Shown one piece after another: positions 44,376 to 54,928 of a stretch of 64,000 bases of DNA. Under the pieces are notes generated by a model. The model ran no database searches. It was not told where the DNA came from and saw only the letters and a program-made list of their open reading frames with translations. This stretch comes from CBDCWO01 sp965223405 (lineage in GTDB: Bacteria > Bacteroidota > Bacteroidia > Chitinophagales > Saprospiraceae): the NCBI GenBank assembly GCA_965223405.1, contig CBDCWO010000006.1, positions 2,728,001 to 2,792,000 of the forward strand, in the 5' to 3' direction. The position numbers and the translations under genes were made by a program. Every line of letters begins with the position of its first letter. Within the stretch, counting starts at the first letter, position 1.

Positions 44376-45512
44376 TTAATTATTGGTTAAATGAATATAT
44401 TCTGATAAATACTGCACGCGCTCTTTGGCATACGCATTGTATTCTTCATTACGATCTTTGTATTTAAGATAGCGTCGATAATGATTTAAGGCAATCTTTT
44501 TGTCCTTGTAATACAAATCGCACATCTGTGCCCGATGGAAGATATAACGGGGATCCTCAGAATAGCGATACGCTTGCTCATAGTGCTCTATGGCGAGTTT
44601 GTATTGTTTGTCTTTCTTACAATCGTTGGCCAGATAAGCATGGTAATCGGCCAAATTGGGCGAAATTCCTTCTTTAATTGCTTTCTTATAATGATAAATA
44701 CTGTGGTCTAGCTCACCCTTCCGGGAATAGGCACTGGCCAGATAGAAATGAGTATGTTCCGAGGCATCGTCTTCCAATAAATTGGTAAGTGTGTGGATGG
44801 CCTGGTCCAAGGAATCAATCTTCAGATAAGCATAACCCAGCATCTTGCGATAAAAGGGATTTAAATCCAATTTGCCACGGGTCTTTTTAAAAGATATAAC
44901 CGCTTTATTGTAGTCACGTATTCCATATTTAGTTCTGGCTTGCGTTAAAAGGACTTTAACATTACCAGAGTCCAATTGGTAAGCTAGATTCACCAGACTA
45001 TCCGCATCCTCATATTGTTTGTTTTTGATGAAAATATTAGCAAGACTGAGATAAATGGTGATATCCTGTGCATTGAGTTTTAAAGCCCGGGAATAAGCAG
45101 TAAATGCTTCCCGGATTAAACCGGCCTTTTCATAGGCTCCACCGGTTAACTTAAAATAATGGGCATTGCTGGAATCTAATTTTGCCAGGGTGGAGTAACA
45201 TTTGATTGCCTTGGGTAGACTAAGCTCCTGATCATAAATACTCCCTAACTGCAGGTATGCCACCAACCTGGTGCTATCTTTTTTGAGGACTTTTTCATAG
45301 TAAGTCTTAGCATTTCGCCATTGACCAAGTTTGTAATAACAATATGCAATATTCAATTGGTTTTCCAGGGTTGAGTCAGAGTCTACGAACAACGCCAGAG
45401 CATTCGCATAGTCCTGAGTCTGTAAATATCGATCAGCCTCAGATGATTGGGCGGATAAAAAAAGGGTGTTTAACAGTAAAAACGTGGTAATAATTCCAAA
45501 TTTCCTTTTCAT
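44376..45512 (-). CDS. TPR-repeat exported protein, first gene of the blaI operon
   Basis: A 378-residue protein with a Sec signal (FGIITTFLLLNTLFLSAQS). About nine TPR units follow (for example NIAYCYYKLGQWRNAKTYYEKVLKKDS). No enzymatic domain is seen. It lies between the candidate operator and blaI, so its level should be set by BlaI. It may be a periplasmic partner of the M56-TonB protein. Confidence 0.8.
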   Translation of the reverse strand: MKRKFGIITTFLLLNTLFLSAQSSEADRYLQTQDYANALALFVDSDSTLENQLNIAYCYYKLGQWRNAKTYYEKVLKKDSTRLVAYLQLGSIYDQELSLPKAIKCYSTLAKLDSSNAHYFKLTGGAYEKAGLIREAFTAYSRALKLNAQDITIYLSLANIFIKNKQYEDADSLVNLAYQLDSGNVKVLLTQARTKYGIRDYNKAVISFKKTRGKLDLNPFYRKMLGYAYLKIDSLDQAIHTLTNLLEDDASEHTHFYLASAYSRKGELDHSIYHYKKAIKEGISPNLADYHAYLANDCKKDKQYKLAIEHYEQAYRYSEDPRYIFHRAQMCDLYYKDKKIALNHYRRYLKYKDRNEEYNAYAKERVQYLSEYIHLTNN

Positions 45513-45523
45513 CAGGGCTCAAG

Positions 45524-45587
45524 GTATAACGAATTTGTTACACATGCAACTAAATTACAAGTTTTATAACGGAAATATACGTTATAA
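45524..45587. promoter_or_regulatory. Candidate BlaI operator region with two dyads
   Basis: A perfect dyad TTATAACG-N8-CGTTATAA occupies 45564-45587. A weaker one, GTATAAC-N6-GTTACAC (one mismatch), occupies 45524-45543. Their centres are 42 bp apart, close to four helical turns. They lie directly upstream of the TPR-blaI-M56 operon start (45512) and also upstream of recX on the other strand. BlaI proteins bind dyads with TACA/TGTA-like arms; this exact sequence is not a known consensus. Confidence 0.5.
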
Positions 45588-45698
45588 TGCAAATGTGCCT
45601 TCGCTCCCCTATTGATGATGAACATGTAATCTATGCTTCAGTCACAATACCAGGATCTTTTTTTTATACTTTTATGCCATTATTATGTTTCAGCACTA

Positions 45699-46163
45699 AT
45701 GGCTATACCGGATAACATACTCGCAAAAATCAGACGTTATTGTGATTACCAGGAACGATGTCACCAGGAGGTAAGGAGTAAATTGATTCGCTGGAAAGTC
45801 TATGGACGTGATCTGGAAGATACGCTCGCTCTGCTCATTCAGGAAAATCTGTTGAACGAAGAAAGATATGCCGCAGCCTATGTTAGAGGTAAATTTCGGA
45901 TCAATGGATGGGGTAAAGAAAAAATTACCCTAGCACTGAAGTCGAAGCAAATATCCGAGTATTGCATTCGTAAAGGGATGGAAGAAATTGATGTACAGGA
46001 ATATCGTGAACGAGCGATAGAAGAGGCCAGGAAATATGCAAAATCCAAGCGCTTTATGATAGCTGATCCGGAGATGAGAAGAAAGACCTACCAGCATCTG
46101 AGGAGAAAAGGCTATGAGCACGAAATTGCTTTCCAAAGTGTCAGGTTATCCCGCCAAAAATAA
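45699..46163 (+). CDS. recX: Regulatory protein RecX
   Basis: A 154-residue protein from ATG 45699. RecX tandem three-helix units are seen (RRYCDYQERCHQEVRSKLIRW, LLNEERYAAAYVRGKFRINGWG, YQHLRRKGYEHEIAFQSV). It binds RecA filaments and modulates recombination. An in-frame ATG at 45633 would add 22 hydrophobic residues not expected in RecX. recA is not in the window. Confidence 0.85.
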   Translation: MAIPDNILAKIRRYCDYQERCHQEVRSKLIRWKVYGRDLEDTLALLIQENLLNEERYAAAYVRGKFRINGWGKEKITLALKSKQISEYCIRKGMEEIDVQEYRERAIEEARKYAKSKRFMIADPEMRRKTYQHLRRKGYEHEIAFQSVRLSRQK

Positions 46164-46190
46164 AGCGCTCGTCATTCGATTGCCTGGTAT

Positions 46191-46231
46191 AAAGGACAAA
46201 ATGGCAGTATAATTCTAATGGCATGTCCTTT
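46191..46231. promoter_or_regulatory. Dyad upstream of htpG
   Basis: AAAGGACA (46191-46198) pairs perfectly with TGTCCTTT (46224-46231) over 25 bp, ending 37 bp before the htpG start. It does not match CIRCE. It could be an operator or a recX terminator stem without a T tract. Confidence 0.3.
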
Positions 46232-46268
46232 GTGTATTTGAGCACATAATTAAAAAAATAATTGACTC

Positions 46269-48164
46269 ATGCCGAAAGCAAAGCAAAAAATGCAGAAAGG
46301 AAAGATTTCTGTACAAACTGAAAATATATTTCCGATCATTAAAAAGTTTCTCTATTCTGATCACGAGATATTCCTCAGGGAATTAATATCCAACGCCATT
46401 GATGCAACCAATAAAATAAAGGTTCTCGCTGCCAGAGGTGAATATGATGGTGAATTGGGTGACCTGACCATTCAAGTTTCTGTAGATCCCGAGGCCAAAA
46501 CCTTAACCATTGCAGATCGTGGCATCGGAATGACTGCTGATGAGGTGAAAAAATACCTCAATCAGGTAGCCTTTTCCAGTGCGCAGGAATTTTTGGAAAA
46601 GTATAATGATGAATCAATCATTGGAAACTTTGGACTGGGATTTTATTCTTCATACATGGTAGCCAATCAGGTAGAAGTAGTTTCCAAATCGTATCAAGAG
46701 GATGCTCCGGGAATCACCTGGGTCTGTGATGGAGAACCCGAATATACCCTCAAGGAAAACGATAAAACCGAAAGAGGAACCGAAATTATCCTGCACATCA
46801 ATGATGAAGAAAATCAGGAGTTTCTGGAGAAATCCCGAATTGAAGGGATATTAAAAAAATACTGTAGCTTTCTTCCGGTTGAGATCCAATTTGGCATGCG
46901 TGAAGAGACGCGTTATGAAGGCGAAGGTGATGATCGCAAAGAAATTAAAGAAGAACATCCCAACATAATCAACGAAACACACCCCTTATGGAAAAAGCAA
47001 CCTTCAGAACTCAAAGACGAAGATTACAAATCATTTTATCAAAAATTGTATCCCTTTAGTCAGGAACCGATGTTTTGGATTCATCTAAACATTGATTACC
47101 CTTTTAACCTGACCGGAATCTTGTATTTTCCTAAATTGAGTAACTCTTTAGAAATTCAGAAAAACAAGATTCAACTCTATTCCAATCAGGTTTATGTAAC
47201 CGATGAAGTCAAGGAGATTGTGCCGGAGTTTTTAACTTTATTGCATGGAGTGATTGACTCACCCGATATACCATTAAATGTTTCTCGCAGTTATTTACAA
47301 AGTGATCAAAATGTCAAAAAGATCACGGGATACATCACCCGAAAAGTGGCTGACAAGCTCGAAGACCTTTACAAAAAGGACAAAGACAACTACATCAGCA
47401 AATGGGATGATATCGGTGTGTTTGTGAAGTATGGAATGATATCTGAAGAGAAATTCTATGACAAGGCCTTAAAATTTGCATTGTTCAAAAATGCAAACGG
47501 GAATTACTTCACTATTGACGAGTACAAGGATAAAATAAAAGAACTGCAGACCGACAAACACAGTAAGGTAGTCTGCCTGTACGCACATCATGATGAAATC
47601 CAAACCAGTTACATCAAGGCAGCAGAGAATCAAGGCTACGATGTGCTCATTATGGATCATGTGATTGACAATCACTACATGCAACACCTGGAGCATAAGT
47701 TAGGTGACTTGCTCTTTGTACGGGTGGATTCCGATACCGTGGATAACCTGATACAGAAAGATGAAAAACAGGAATCGGTATTAACTGAAAAACAGGAGGA
47801 GAAGGTTAAAAAACTGTTTGAAAATGTACTGGACGATAAAAGCAAAAATCTGAGTCTTCGTGCCATGTCACCTAATGATCATCCGGTGGTAATCACCAAG
47901 CCCGAATTTTTAAGGCGGATGCAGGAAATGCAGACCATGCAAGGGAATCCTCCCGGTATGGGCATGGGCATGGACGAGTTCTATAATATTGTGGTCAACA
48001 CCAATCACCCATTGATTGCCGAGAAATTAATTAATATGCGCAGTGCGGAAAAGAAAAATGGCTTTGCTACTTACCTGTTCAATTTAGCCCGTTTGAATCA
48101 AAATATGTTGAAAGGGGAAGAGCTGTCAAAATTTATCGAGACTAGCTTGGAATTTGTAAAGTAA
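46269..48164 (+). CDS. htpG: Molecular chaperone HtpG (Hsp90)
   Basis: A 631-residue protein. The GHKL ATPase domain has FLRELISNAIDATNK, ADRGIGMT and IGNFGLGFYSSYMVA. The middle domain contains GILYFPKLSNS and LNVSRSYLQ. The C-terminal dimerisation domain ends with RLNQNMLKGEELSKFIETS. It assists folding of client proteins under stress. Length is normal for bacterial HtpG. Confidence 0.96.
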   Translation: MPKAKQKMQKGKISVQTENIFPIIKKFLYSDHEIFLRELISNAIDATNKIKVLAARGEYDGELGDLTIQVSVDPEAKTLTIADRGIGMTADEVKKYLNQVAFSSAQEFLEKYNDESIIGNFGLGFYSSYMVANQVEVVSKSYQEDAPGITWVCDGEPEYTLKENDKTERGTEIILHINDEENQEFLEKSRIEGILKKYCSFLPVEIQFGMREETRYEGEGDDRKEIKEEHPNIINETHPLWKKQPSELKDEDYKSFYQKLYPFSQEPMFWIHLNIDYPFNLTGILYFPKLSNSLEIQKNKIQLYSNQVYVTDEVKEIVPEFLTLLHGVIDSPDIPLNVSRSYLQSDQNVKKITGYITRKVADKLEDLYKKDKDNYISKWDDIGVFVKYGMISEEKFYDKALKFALFKNANGNYFTIDEYKDKIKELQTDKHSKVVCLYAHHDEIQTSYIKAAENQGYDVLIMDHVIDNHYMQHLEHKLGDLLFVRVDSDTVDNLIQKDEKQESVLTEKQEEKVKKLFENVLDDKSKNLSLRAMSPNDHPVVITKPEFLRRMQEMQTMQGNPPGMGMGMDEFYNIVVNTNHPLIAEKLINMRSAEKKNGFATYLFNLARLNQNMLKGEELSKFIETSLEFVK

Positions 48165-48226
48165 TTTATTACTAATTGGATCACCTGGTAGAGATGTTAT
48201 TTCTTAATGCACTTGTTTAGATAGTG

Positions 48227-50473
48227 CTAGTGAACCAAGGTGATTGACTTGGTAAGGGTATGTATCTGGGAGGAATTATCCTTGATGTCAACCCGACATA
48301 CATACACACCTGCCGGTAGTAGTTGGTTTTCATAATATCCATTCCATCCGTCTGACAGGTCGGTACTTTCAAATAATAAAGTACCCCACCGGTCCCAAAT
48401 CGTCATTCGATATGATTCCATCAGATCCGGATCACCGTATCCCCGGTAAATATCATTGACCTGGTCGTCATTTGGTGAAAAGGCATTGGGTAGAAAAATG
48501 ATATCTCCGGCAACTACATTTACCTGAATGGTTTCGGATATCAGACACATGGGTTCTGATTCTCTGAATGCCGTAACCTGGTAAATTCCCGGCACTTTAA
48601 ATTTATGAGTGATCGTGTCTCCGGATGAAATATAGATGTCATCGATATACCAACTGACCTGGTCAAAGTTAGAATTAACCAGATTAAAGGTTACCAATGA
48701 GTTCGATTTGATCGGATCATCCGCCTCGATCACGATTTCAATAGGTGGGTTTTGAACCACCTGTACAAAGCCTACTTTTTGTTCCAGGATGCAATCACCG
48801 GGTGAGGTAATTTTGAGAATTACGTCAAAGTTGCCGGCCTTTGTAAAAGTGTGAACAGGTATTTTTTGTCGACTCTCATTACCGTCACCAAAGTCCCAAT
48901 GAACCTTATAACTGGTTGGAAGGTCAAGTAGCGTTATAATATCCGTACTAAACTGTGCCGAATCACATTGAATAATGGTATCCAGGGTGGGGATATTCTC
49001 TGGGACCGGGTAATAAGGGATATATTTTTTCTGTTCGGTCCAACAACCATTATGGTCCTCAACGACCAGCTTTATTTCTTGTTTTTTCCATTCTGCAGGG
49101 TTAATAACGATGCGCTCCTCATCCCCAATATATGTAACACCGTTGGTCCAGTAATAGGACTTTATACCTCTGGAGTCTGAGCTCTTCGAATTACTATTCA
49201 ATTGAATAGGACCGCCTTTACAACTGTTGACGGTATAGTCAAAATCCGTTTCAATGCCAGGAAATTTTTTAATCCGTATCTCAGTAGAATCTGTACAATA
49301 TTCTCCTTTAAAGAGGACCAGTTTAATATCAATACTATCGTTACTTTTGAACATATAAACCGGGACCTTTGGAAACGTATCCTTTGAGTTCCAGGTTACT
49401 TGTCCGTTGGAAATAGTCCAATCATATATATTCGAATAGGTGTCCTCGTGATAGGAGAGATTGGGCAACACAAAAAAAGAATCCTCACAGATATATTGAA
49501 TGGGTCCAATAATGGCTTGGGGCTTAACAAAACAATGTGGAAAACTAAATTCCCGGTGGACTTTACCCAGTAATACCCCATTTCTGTACTCCGAAACACA
49601 CATGGAAATCAACCAAACACCCTGATGTGGAATTTCCATTTTAAAAATTCCGGTATTTTCTGATAATTCCAAACTATCTGTAGGATGGGTGTACGAATAC
49701 CCGGGCAAATAGACAACTGAATCAAAGCCGGGCAGACAATACGTGGGCCTGGGTTGGAGACCGTTACATTTCCAGGCAGCAATAGAATCTGCTTCTGAAC
49801 TCTCCCGGCCACCACCGAGTAAAGGGTGGCATAACTCATAATGAAGTGAGTCCCCATCCGTGTCTATAGCTGAAAAATCGAATATCTGATGATCCCAGCT
49901 ATTCTGAGTACACACTGTTTGCTCAAAATGTCGATTAAATTTTGGGCTGCTGTTATGTAGTTTTAGTGTGGTTTGAGAAATCTTCAGTGAAAGTGTCATT
50001 CCCGAACTACGCCTTTGTTTACCTTGATCTGTATTAGCTGGGGTCCATTCTAGTTTGCAACATCTTTGGTAGGTAATCAGGTAATCGTCTTCTCCGGAAT
50101 CAAGGATCAAGTCATAGTCTATGTCCACATTTTCAATACAAAAGTCACTATATAAAAAACCTTCACACGGATCATGTTTATAATTATTGGTCTGGACAAT
50201 GTTGGGAATTGCCTTAAGCTCCTGGTGGAGTTGTAATTTTCCGGTAGAATCGACGCGAAAGATTCCTATATATTCTGGCTTAAATCTTTGAGATTGATCT
50301 TCGATACAAACCCGGTATAAATTTAAGGTTATCCGGTAGTGATATTTTCCTGGTGCAATTTCCTCAATGAATCGATAGGACAAATCTCCACCAAGAAAAT
50401 CTCCACGATCCAATTGTGTTTGGGAAAGTAGTGGATTCGTTACCACCAAGCAAAGTAGCATAAGGTGTTTCAT
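48227..50473 (-). CDS. Large secreted protein with PKD-like repeats and T9SS type B (gliding motility-associated) C-terminal domain
   Basis: A 748-residue protein from ATG 50473 with a Sec signal (HLMLLCLVVTNPLLSQ). The middle has a PKD-like unit (YKVHWDFGDGNESRQ, TFTKAGNFDVILKITSPGDC). The C-terminus (FLPNAFSPNDDQVND, MTIWDRWGTLLFES, GVYVCRVDIKD) is the CHU/gliding-associated type B sorting domain, which directs outer-membrane passage by T9SS and cell-surface attachment. The N-terminal region contains many Cys and Trp residues; its role is unknown. Confidence 0.88.
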   Translation of the reverse strand: MKHLMLLCLVVTNPLLSQTQLDRGDFLGGDLSYRFIEEIAPGKYHYRITLNLYRVCIEDQSQRFKPEYIGIFRVDSTGKLQLHQELKAIPNIVQTNNYKHDPCEGFLYSDFCIENVDIDYDLILDSGEDDYLITYQRCCKLEWTPANTDQGKQRRSSGMTLSLKISQTTLKLHNSSPKFNRHFEQTVCTQNSWDHQIFDFSAIDTDGDSLHYELCHPLLGGGRESSEADSIAAWKCNGLQPRPTYCLPGFDSVVYLPGYSYTHPTDSLELSENTGIFKMEIPHQGVWLISMCVSEYRNGVLLGKVHREFSFPHCFVKPQAIIGPIQYICEDSFFVLPNLSYHEDTYSNIYDWTISNGQVTWNSKDTFPKVPVYMFKSNDSIDIKLVLFKGEYCTDSTEIRIKKFPGIETDFDYTVNSCKGGPIQLNSNSKSSDSRGIKSYYWTNGVTYIGDEERIVINPAEWKKQEIKLVVEDHNGCWTEQKKYIPYYPVPENIPTLDTIIQCDSAQFSTDIITLLDLPTSYKVHWDFGDGNESRQKIPVHTFTKAGNFDVILKITSPGDCILEQKVGFVQVVQNPPIEIVIEADDPIKSNSLVTFNLVNSNFDQVSWYIDDIYISSGDTITHKFKVPGIYQVTAFRESEPMCLISETIQVNVVAGDIIFLPNAFSPNDDQVNDIYRGYGDPDLMESYRMTIWDRWGTLLFESTDLSDGWNGYYENQLLPAGVYVCRVDIKDNSSQIHTLTKSITLVH

Positions 50474-50729
50474 CTTTGATAGGCTGAATGTGTTATGCAA
50501 AGATCGAATCTATTTTTCACCCCGGTAATGATTTATATCAGTTATCCAGTAATATTAGTCAAAGCTTTTCAGATGCGAAATCTCCAATTATTCATTAGTT
50601 CATGAATCAAAGGACCGGTTTATCTAACATTTTTTAATAAATTACCTGAAATAATGGGATCTGTGTAACCTTTAGGATAAAAAAATGATCTCCATTTATA
50701 TACATTTTACTTGACTAAAATCTAACCTA

Positions 50730-53138
50730 ATGCTCGTCAATTACCTCAAAGTCGCCTGGCGTAACCTGCGCAAACAAAAACTTTGGTCGTTCATTAATAT
50801 TTCAAGCCTGGCACTTGGAATTGCCGCTTGTCTCCTGATTTTTCTATTTATCCGGGATGAGCAAAGTTTTGATGCCATTCACCAGAAAAGCAATTTGATC
50901 TACCGGTTGGATGAGATTCAGAGTTTTCCGGGTACCAATACCCAGAAGGTGGCTCTATCCATGCCAGGGATGGGCCCTTCTTTGGTTAAAGACTATCCGG
51001 AAATTGAAAAGTTTACCCGTTTCTGGGGCAGGGGAAAACAATTGTATATTAAGGATGAGATCAAATTATTGGTTGAAAAAAGTGTATTTGTAGACTCTAC
51101 CTTTCTGGAAATATTTGACTTTCCTTTGATACTTGGAAATCGGGCCTCCGCTTTAAAGCAACCCAATTCCATTGTTCTTACACAGGAGACAGCGGACAAG
51201 TTCTTTGATTCAGCGGACCCTATCGGAGAATCTATTCACATGGATGGTAATCTTTATCAGGTCACCGGTATTCTGGAGGATATTAGCGAGAATTCTCACC
51301 TGCAGTTTGATGCATTGATTTCTATGTCGACACGTACCAGTGAAGATCCGGAGTTTGATACGCGGTTTGGATCGAATTTTTTAGTAACGTATTTGCAAAT
51401 GGATCCGGCAGTTGATATCACTGCACTGGAAGCTAAAATGCCTGATTTTTTGCTAAGGTGTATGCCACCTGATCCGGATCAGACTAGCGATGTCAACGAT
51501 TATTATAAGATCTTTTTCCAGCAACTGCCGGAAGTTCATCTCGCCTCCATGGATATTGAGCACGATTATCACAACTATCGAAAGTTCAATGGTGTTTATT
51601 TGACTGTCTTTTCCATGGTTGCCATCCTCATTCTTTTGATAGCCGGGGTTAATTTTATGAACTTAATTACCGCTCGTGCATCACATCGGTGGAAAGAAGT
51701 TGGTGTTCGCAAAACCGTTGGGGCCAGAAAAAATCAAATGTTTGGTCAATTCTCAGTAGAAGCCGGATTGTTGGGATTTTTTGCATTTTTTCTGGGATTG
51801 GTTCTAGCTATTCTATTTACTCCCTTGGTAAATGGGTTATTGGACCGGTCTTTGTCGATGGGCTACTTCTTTCAATCTCCCGTTGCTTTGGCTTTAGTGT
51901 TTTTTGGTACCATTTTATTAAGTGTATTTGCCGGTTTGTATCCTTCCTACTATTTGAGTTCATTTAAAACCGTAAAGATATTGAGAGGAGGTGACCAGAA
52001 CAGTCAAAAATCCATCTTCCGCAATGCATTGGTGATTATCCAATTCGGATTGGCAATAGGAATGATCATTTGCACTTTAATTGTGATGCAACAACTTTAT
52101 TATGTGATGAACAAGGATATTGGCATCAATAAAGATCATATCCTTTTAGTTGACCTTAATGAAGATGCTAATGAAATCTTCAAAACCCTCAAAACCGAAA
52201 TGAAGCGAAGTCAATACGTGAAAGGGGTTACGGCTTCCGGACAACGAATGGGTAATAATTTTCATCAATGGGGATTTAAACTGCGCACGGATACCATCCG
52301 GGCGGTAACTCCCAGCAATGTCAATGTAGACTATGACTATCTGGATGTTTACCAGATAGAATTGTTGGCTGGGCGTAATTTTACAGCTGATCGCCCCCGG
52401 GATAATGGATATGCGTACATCATCAATCAATCATTTGCGGATGAACTTGGTTTGGATGATCCTATAGGAGTAAGTGCAGGACATTCATGGTATCCCGACG
52501 ACTCTTTGGGAACAATTATTGGCGTGGTAAAAGATTTTAATTTCAATTCCTTACACTACGAAATCAATACCTTGTCGCTAGTGGTTCATGAAGATTGGGG
52601 TTACAGCGAACTTTCCGTTAAGATAGATGGAGAGCATATTGAGGAAGGTATTGCCGATGTAGAGCGAACATGGAATAACCTGGTTCCTAAATGGCCGTTT
52701 AGTTATACTTTTTTGGATGAACACTTTGCATCACTGTATCAGTCTGACCGACAAATGAAGGCAGTTGTATTGATGATGGCGGTACTGGCCATCTTAATCG
52801 CATGTATGGGGCTTTTTGGATTGGCAGCCATTACTACAGAACAAAGAATAAAAGAAATTGGCATACGCAAAGTATTGGGAGCTACGATTCCGAATATCAT
52901 GATTCACCTTTCTAAAAGTTTTGCTTTTCTGGTCTTTTTGGCGTTTTTGATATTCAGTCCGATTACATACTGGTTGATGCGAAAATGGTTAGAAAATTTC
53001 GCCGATCGCTTATCCATTAGTCCTGGATTTTTTGTGGTTGGTTTTACCCTGGCTTTTGGTATTGCCATTCTTACGATCAGTTATCATACATTGCGGGCGG
53101 CTTTAAATAATCCGGTACATGCATTGAAGGAAAATTAA
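50730..53138 (+). CDS. FtsX/MacB-type ABC transporter permease
   Basis: An 802-residue protein. It opens with WRNLRKQKLWSFINISSLALGIAACLLIFLF (TM1), has a MacB periplasmic core domain, then two FtsX four-helix domains, each with a coupling motif (GVRKTVGARKNQMFGQF and GIRKVLGATIPNIM). It works with a separate ATPase, not in this window, to move lipoproteins, peptides or drugs. Such large double-FtsX permeases are abundant in Bacteroidota. It is convergent with the M28 gene, 5 bp apart. Confidence 0.9.
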   Translation: MLVNYLKVAWRNLRKQKLWSFINISSLALGIAACLLIFLFIRDEQSFDAIHQKSNLIYRLDEIQSFPGTNTQKVALSMPGMGPSLVKDYPEIEKFTRFWGRGKQLYIKDEIKLLVEKSVFVDSTFLEIFDFPLILGNRASALKQPNSIVLTQETADKFFDSADPIGESIHMDGNLYQVTGILEDISENSHLQFDALISMSTRTSEDPEFDTRFGSNFLVTYLQMDPAVDITALEAKMPDFLLRCMPPDPDQTSDVNDYYKIFFQQLPEVHLASMDIEHDYHNYRKFNGVYLTVFSMVAILILLIAGVNFMNLITARASHRWKEVGVRKTVGARKNQMFGQFSVEAGLLGFFAFFLGLVLAILFTPLVNGLLDRSLSMGYFFQSPVALALVFFGTILLSVFAGLYPSYYLSSFKTVKILRGGDQNSQKSIFRNALVIIQFGLAIGMIICTLIVMQQLYYVMNKDIGINKDHILLVDLNEDANEIFKTLKTEMKRSQYVKGVTASGQRMGNNFHQWGFKLRTDTIRAVTPSNVNVDYDYLDVYQIELLAGRNFTADRPRDNGYAYIINQSFADELGLDDPIGVSAGHSWYPDDSLGTIIGVVKDFNFNSLHYEINTLSLVVHEDWGYSELSVKIDGEHIEEGIADVERTWNNLVPKWPFSYTFLDEHFASLYQSDRQMKAVVLMMAVLAILIACMGLFGLAAITTEQRIKEIGIRKVLGATIPNIMIHLSKSFAFLVFLAFLIFSPITYWLMRKWLENFADRLSISPGFFVVGFTLAFGIAILTISYHTLRAALNNPVHALKEN

Positions 53139-53143
53139 TTGAA

Positions 53144-54802
53144 TTATTTGGCATACCTGGCGAAAAAACTGTCTGCATTCCAAGTAGGTCGATTGGGATT
53201 TTGAGCGATCAGGTAGCTAATTAGAAAATTGAGTTGTACGTATGTTTTCCCTGCTTTGAAATCAAATAGATCGTTGAGTTCATCGCTGGGTTTGTGGTAA
53301 ATATTTCGGGTATAGTCCATTATTTTTTCAGTAAGATCTTCATTGGGATTGAGGGCTCTTAATCCGTATTTGACGTGTAAAGAAGGGATTCCCTGTATAA
53401 CAAAGTTGTAGTGGTCACTACGCACAAATCTGACCTGTTCTGGCATATGATCTTCCATAATTTGTAAGTGAAGAAATTCGGCTGCTTGCCGGACCGGATC
53501 CATCAAAGAGGAATGTTTTGCTCCCAATGGCTCTATAGATAACAAGGGAGCTATCAGCGTAGGCATGTCCGTATTTAAATTTGCCACTATTTGTTCTTTG
53601 GGAACCGTGGGGTTTTTAGCAAAATGGAGTGAACCCAGTAATCCCATTTCTTCGGCTGTGACCATGACAAAAACGATGGACCGCGCTGGACGTGATGGCA
53701 ATCGTGTATATAGCCTGGCGATCTCCAGACAACTTGCCACCCCGGACGCATTGTCATGAGCCCCATTATAGATCGAATCTCCTGCAAATGGAATACCTAC
53801 ACCAACGTGATCCAGATGAGCGGTATGAACGACATATTCATTTCTTAGCTCTGTATCCGATCCGGGTAAAATGCCCACTACATTGTAACTGGTGAAGTGT
53901 TGGTAGCGAGTCGTATTTTTGGCAGATAGTGAACAATTCAAATCTAAACCACTTTTGTTTTGTTTTTGATATAACGATAGTAAATCTTTACCATTTGTAG
54001 AGGAGAACTGCATGATTTTGTCCAAAGAATGCCAATTGTAAAAACCGGTCAACTTAATCGATGAAAATGGATTAATCGAGGATCCATCTACGGCACCGTC
54101 GGAGTCAAAAATACCCACTCGGCCTTGGCTTAATCGACCTGCCAGTCTGGTAAAGTTAGATCTTCTTCCTGGTTGTGAGGTCATAATTACGCCCACAGCG
54201 CCTTGTTGATTTGCCATTTCGTATTTGGTTCTCAAATTACTGAAATGAGCTCTTTCGGTTGCTTCCATCGTTTCCGGGGCACCTGCAAAAATCAAAATGA
54301 TCTTACCCTTCACATCAATATTCTTAAAATCATTATGGCCCAATTCCGGAGCATAAATACCATATCCGGCAAATACCAATGGAGCTTCTATTTTGCTGAC
54401 TTCACGATGCAGATCAGCTGACCATAGAAAGTCTTTTCCAGCTTCCAACTTGAACCTTTTCTTTCCGGATTTTATGGTGAGCATCTGTTTATCCGGATTG
54501 ATAAGTCCCCTTCTCAATGCAACTTTTTGTAGGTAACTGTTGCCTTCCACTCCAGGTAATAGGTTCAATTCTTGGTACTTATGGATAACGTAATCAATGG
54601 CAAGCTTATACTCCGGAGTCCCCGGCATCCTTCCTTTCATTCGATCATCGGCCAGATAGGCGATGTGACTTTTGATTGAATCCTCTTCCACCTGTTTCAG
54701 CAGAACCTTGAAAGAATTGGGAATCTTTACCGTTTTCTGACTGTGCAAACCGGTCACTGAAAACAGGATATTTGAAATAAGGAATATTAAATACTTTTTC
54801 AT
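53144..54802 (-). CDS. M28-family zinc metallopeptidase with PA domain
   Basis: A 552-residue protein from ATG 54802 with a Sec signal (YLIFLISNILFSVTGLHSQ). A PA (protease-associated) insert spans about 140-280. Zinc ligands: His329 (TAHLDHVG), Asp350 (GAHDNASG), Glu384/385 (TAEEMG), Asp in LNTDMP and a late His in YHKPSD. It is an aminopeptidase secreted to the periplasm or outside. Its 5' end and upstream region are duplicated in decayed form at 57200-57388. ATG 54829 is also possible. Confidence 0.9.
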   Translation of the reverse strand: MKKYLIFLISNILFSVTGLHSQKTVKIPNSFKVLLKQVEEDSIKSHIAYLADDRMKGRMPGTPEYKLAIDYVIHKYQELNLLPGVEGNSYLQKVALRRGLINPDKQMLTIKSGKKRFKLEAGKDFLWSADLHREVSKIEAPLVFAGYGIYAPELGHNDFKNIDVKGKIILIFAGAPETMEATERAHFSNLRTKYEMANQQGAVGVIMTSQPGRRSNFTRLAGRLSQGRVGIFDSDGAVDGSSINPFSSIKLTGFYNWHSLDKIMQFSSTNGKDLLSLYQKQNKSGLDLNCSLSAKNTTRYQHFTSYNVVGILPGSDTELRNEYVVHTAHLDHVGVGIPFAGDSIYNGAHDNASGVASCLEIARLYTRLPSRPARSIVFVMVTAEEMGLLGSLHFAKNPTVPKEQIVANLNTDMPTLIAPLLSIEPLGAKHSSLMDPVRQAAEFLHLQIMEDHMPEQVRFVRSDHYNFVIQGIPSLHVKYGLRALNPNEDLTEKIMDYTRNIYHKPSDELNDLFDFKAGKTYVQLNFLISYLIAQNPNRPTWNADSFFARYAK

Positions 54803-54928
54803 AAGTTTCATTAGTTTCGTTTGGTTCAATCAAGCAATTCATTAATATAATATATTATCCATTTGGATACAATGGTTTTACGAAAGATAGTAGAGATATT
54901 TGGATACGATTTCTTTGCAAGGATTATG

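Noticed and set aside
46191..46231. CIRCE element upstream of htpG
   Set aside because: The dyad arms (AAAGGACA/TGTCCTTT) and spacing do not match the TTAGCACTC-N9-GAGTGCTAA CIRCE consensus, so it was only kept as an unnamed dyad.
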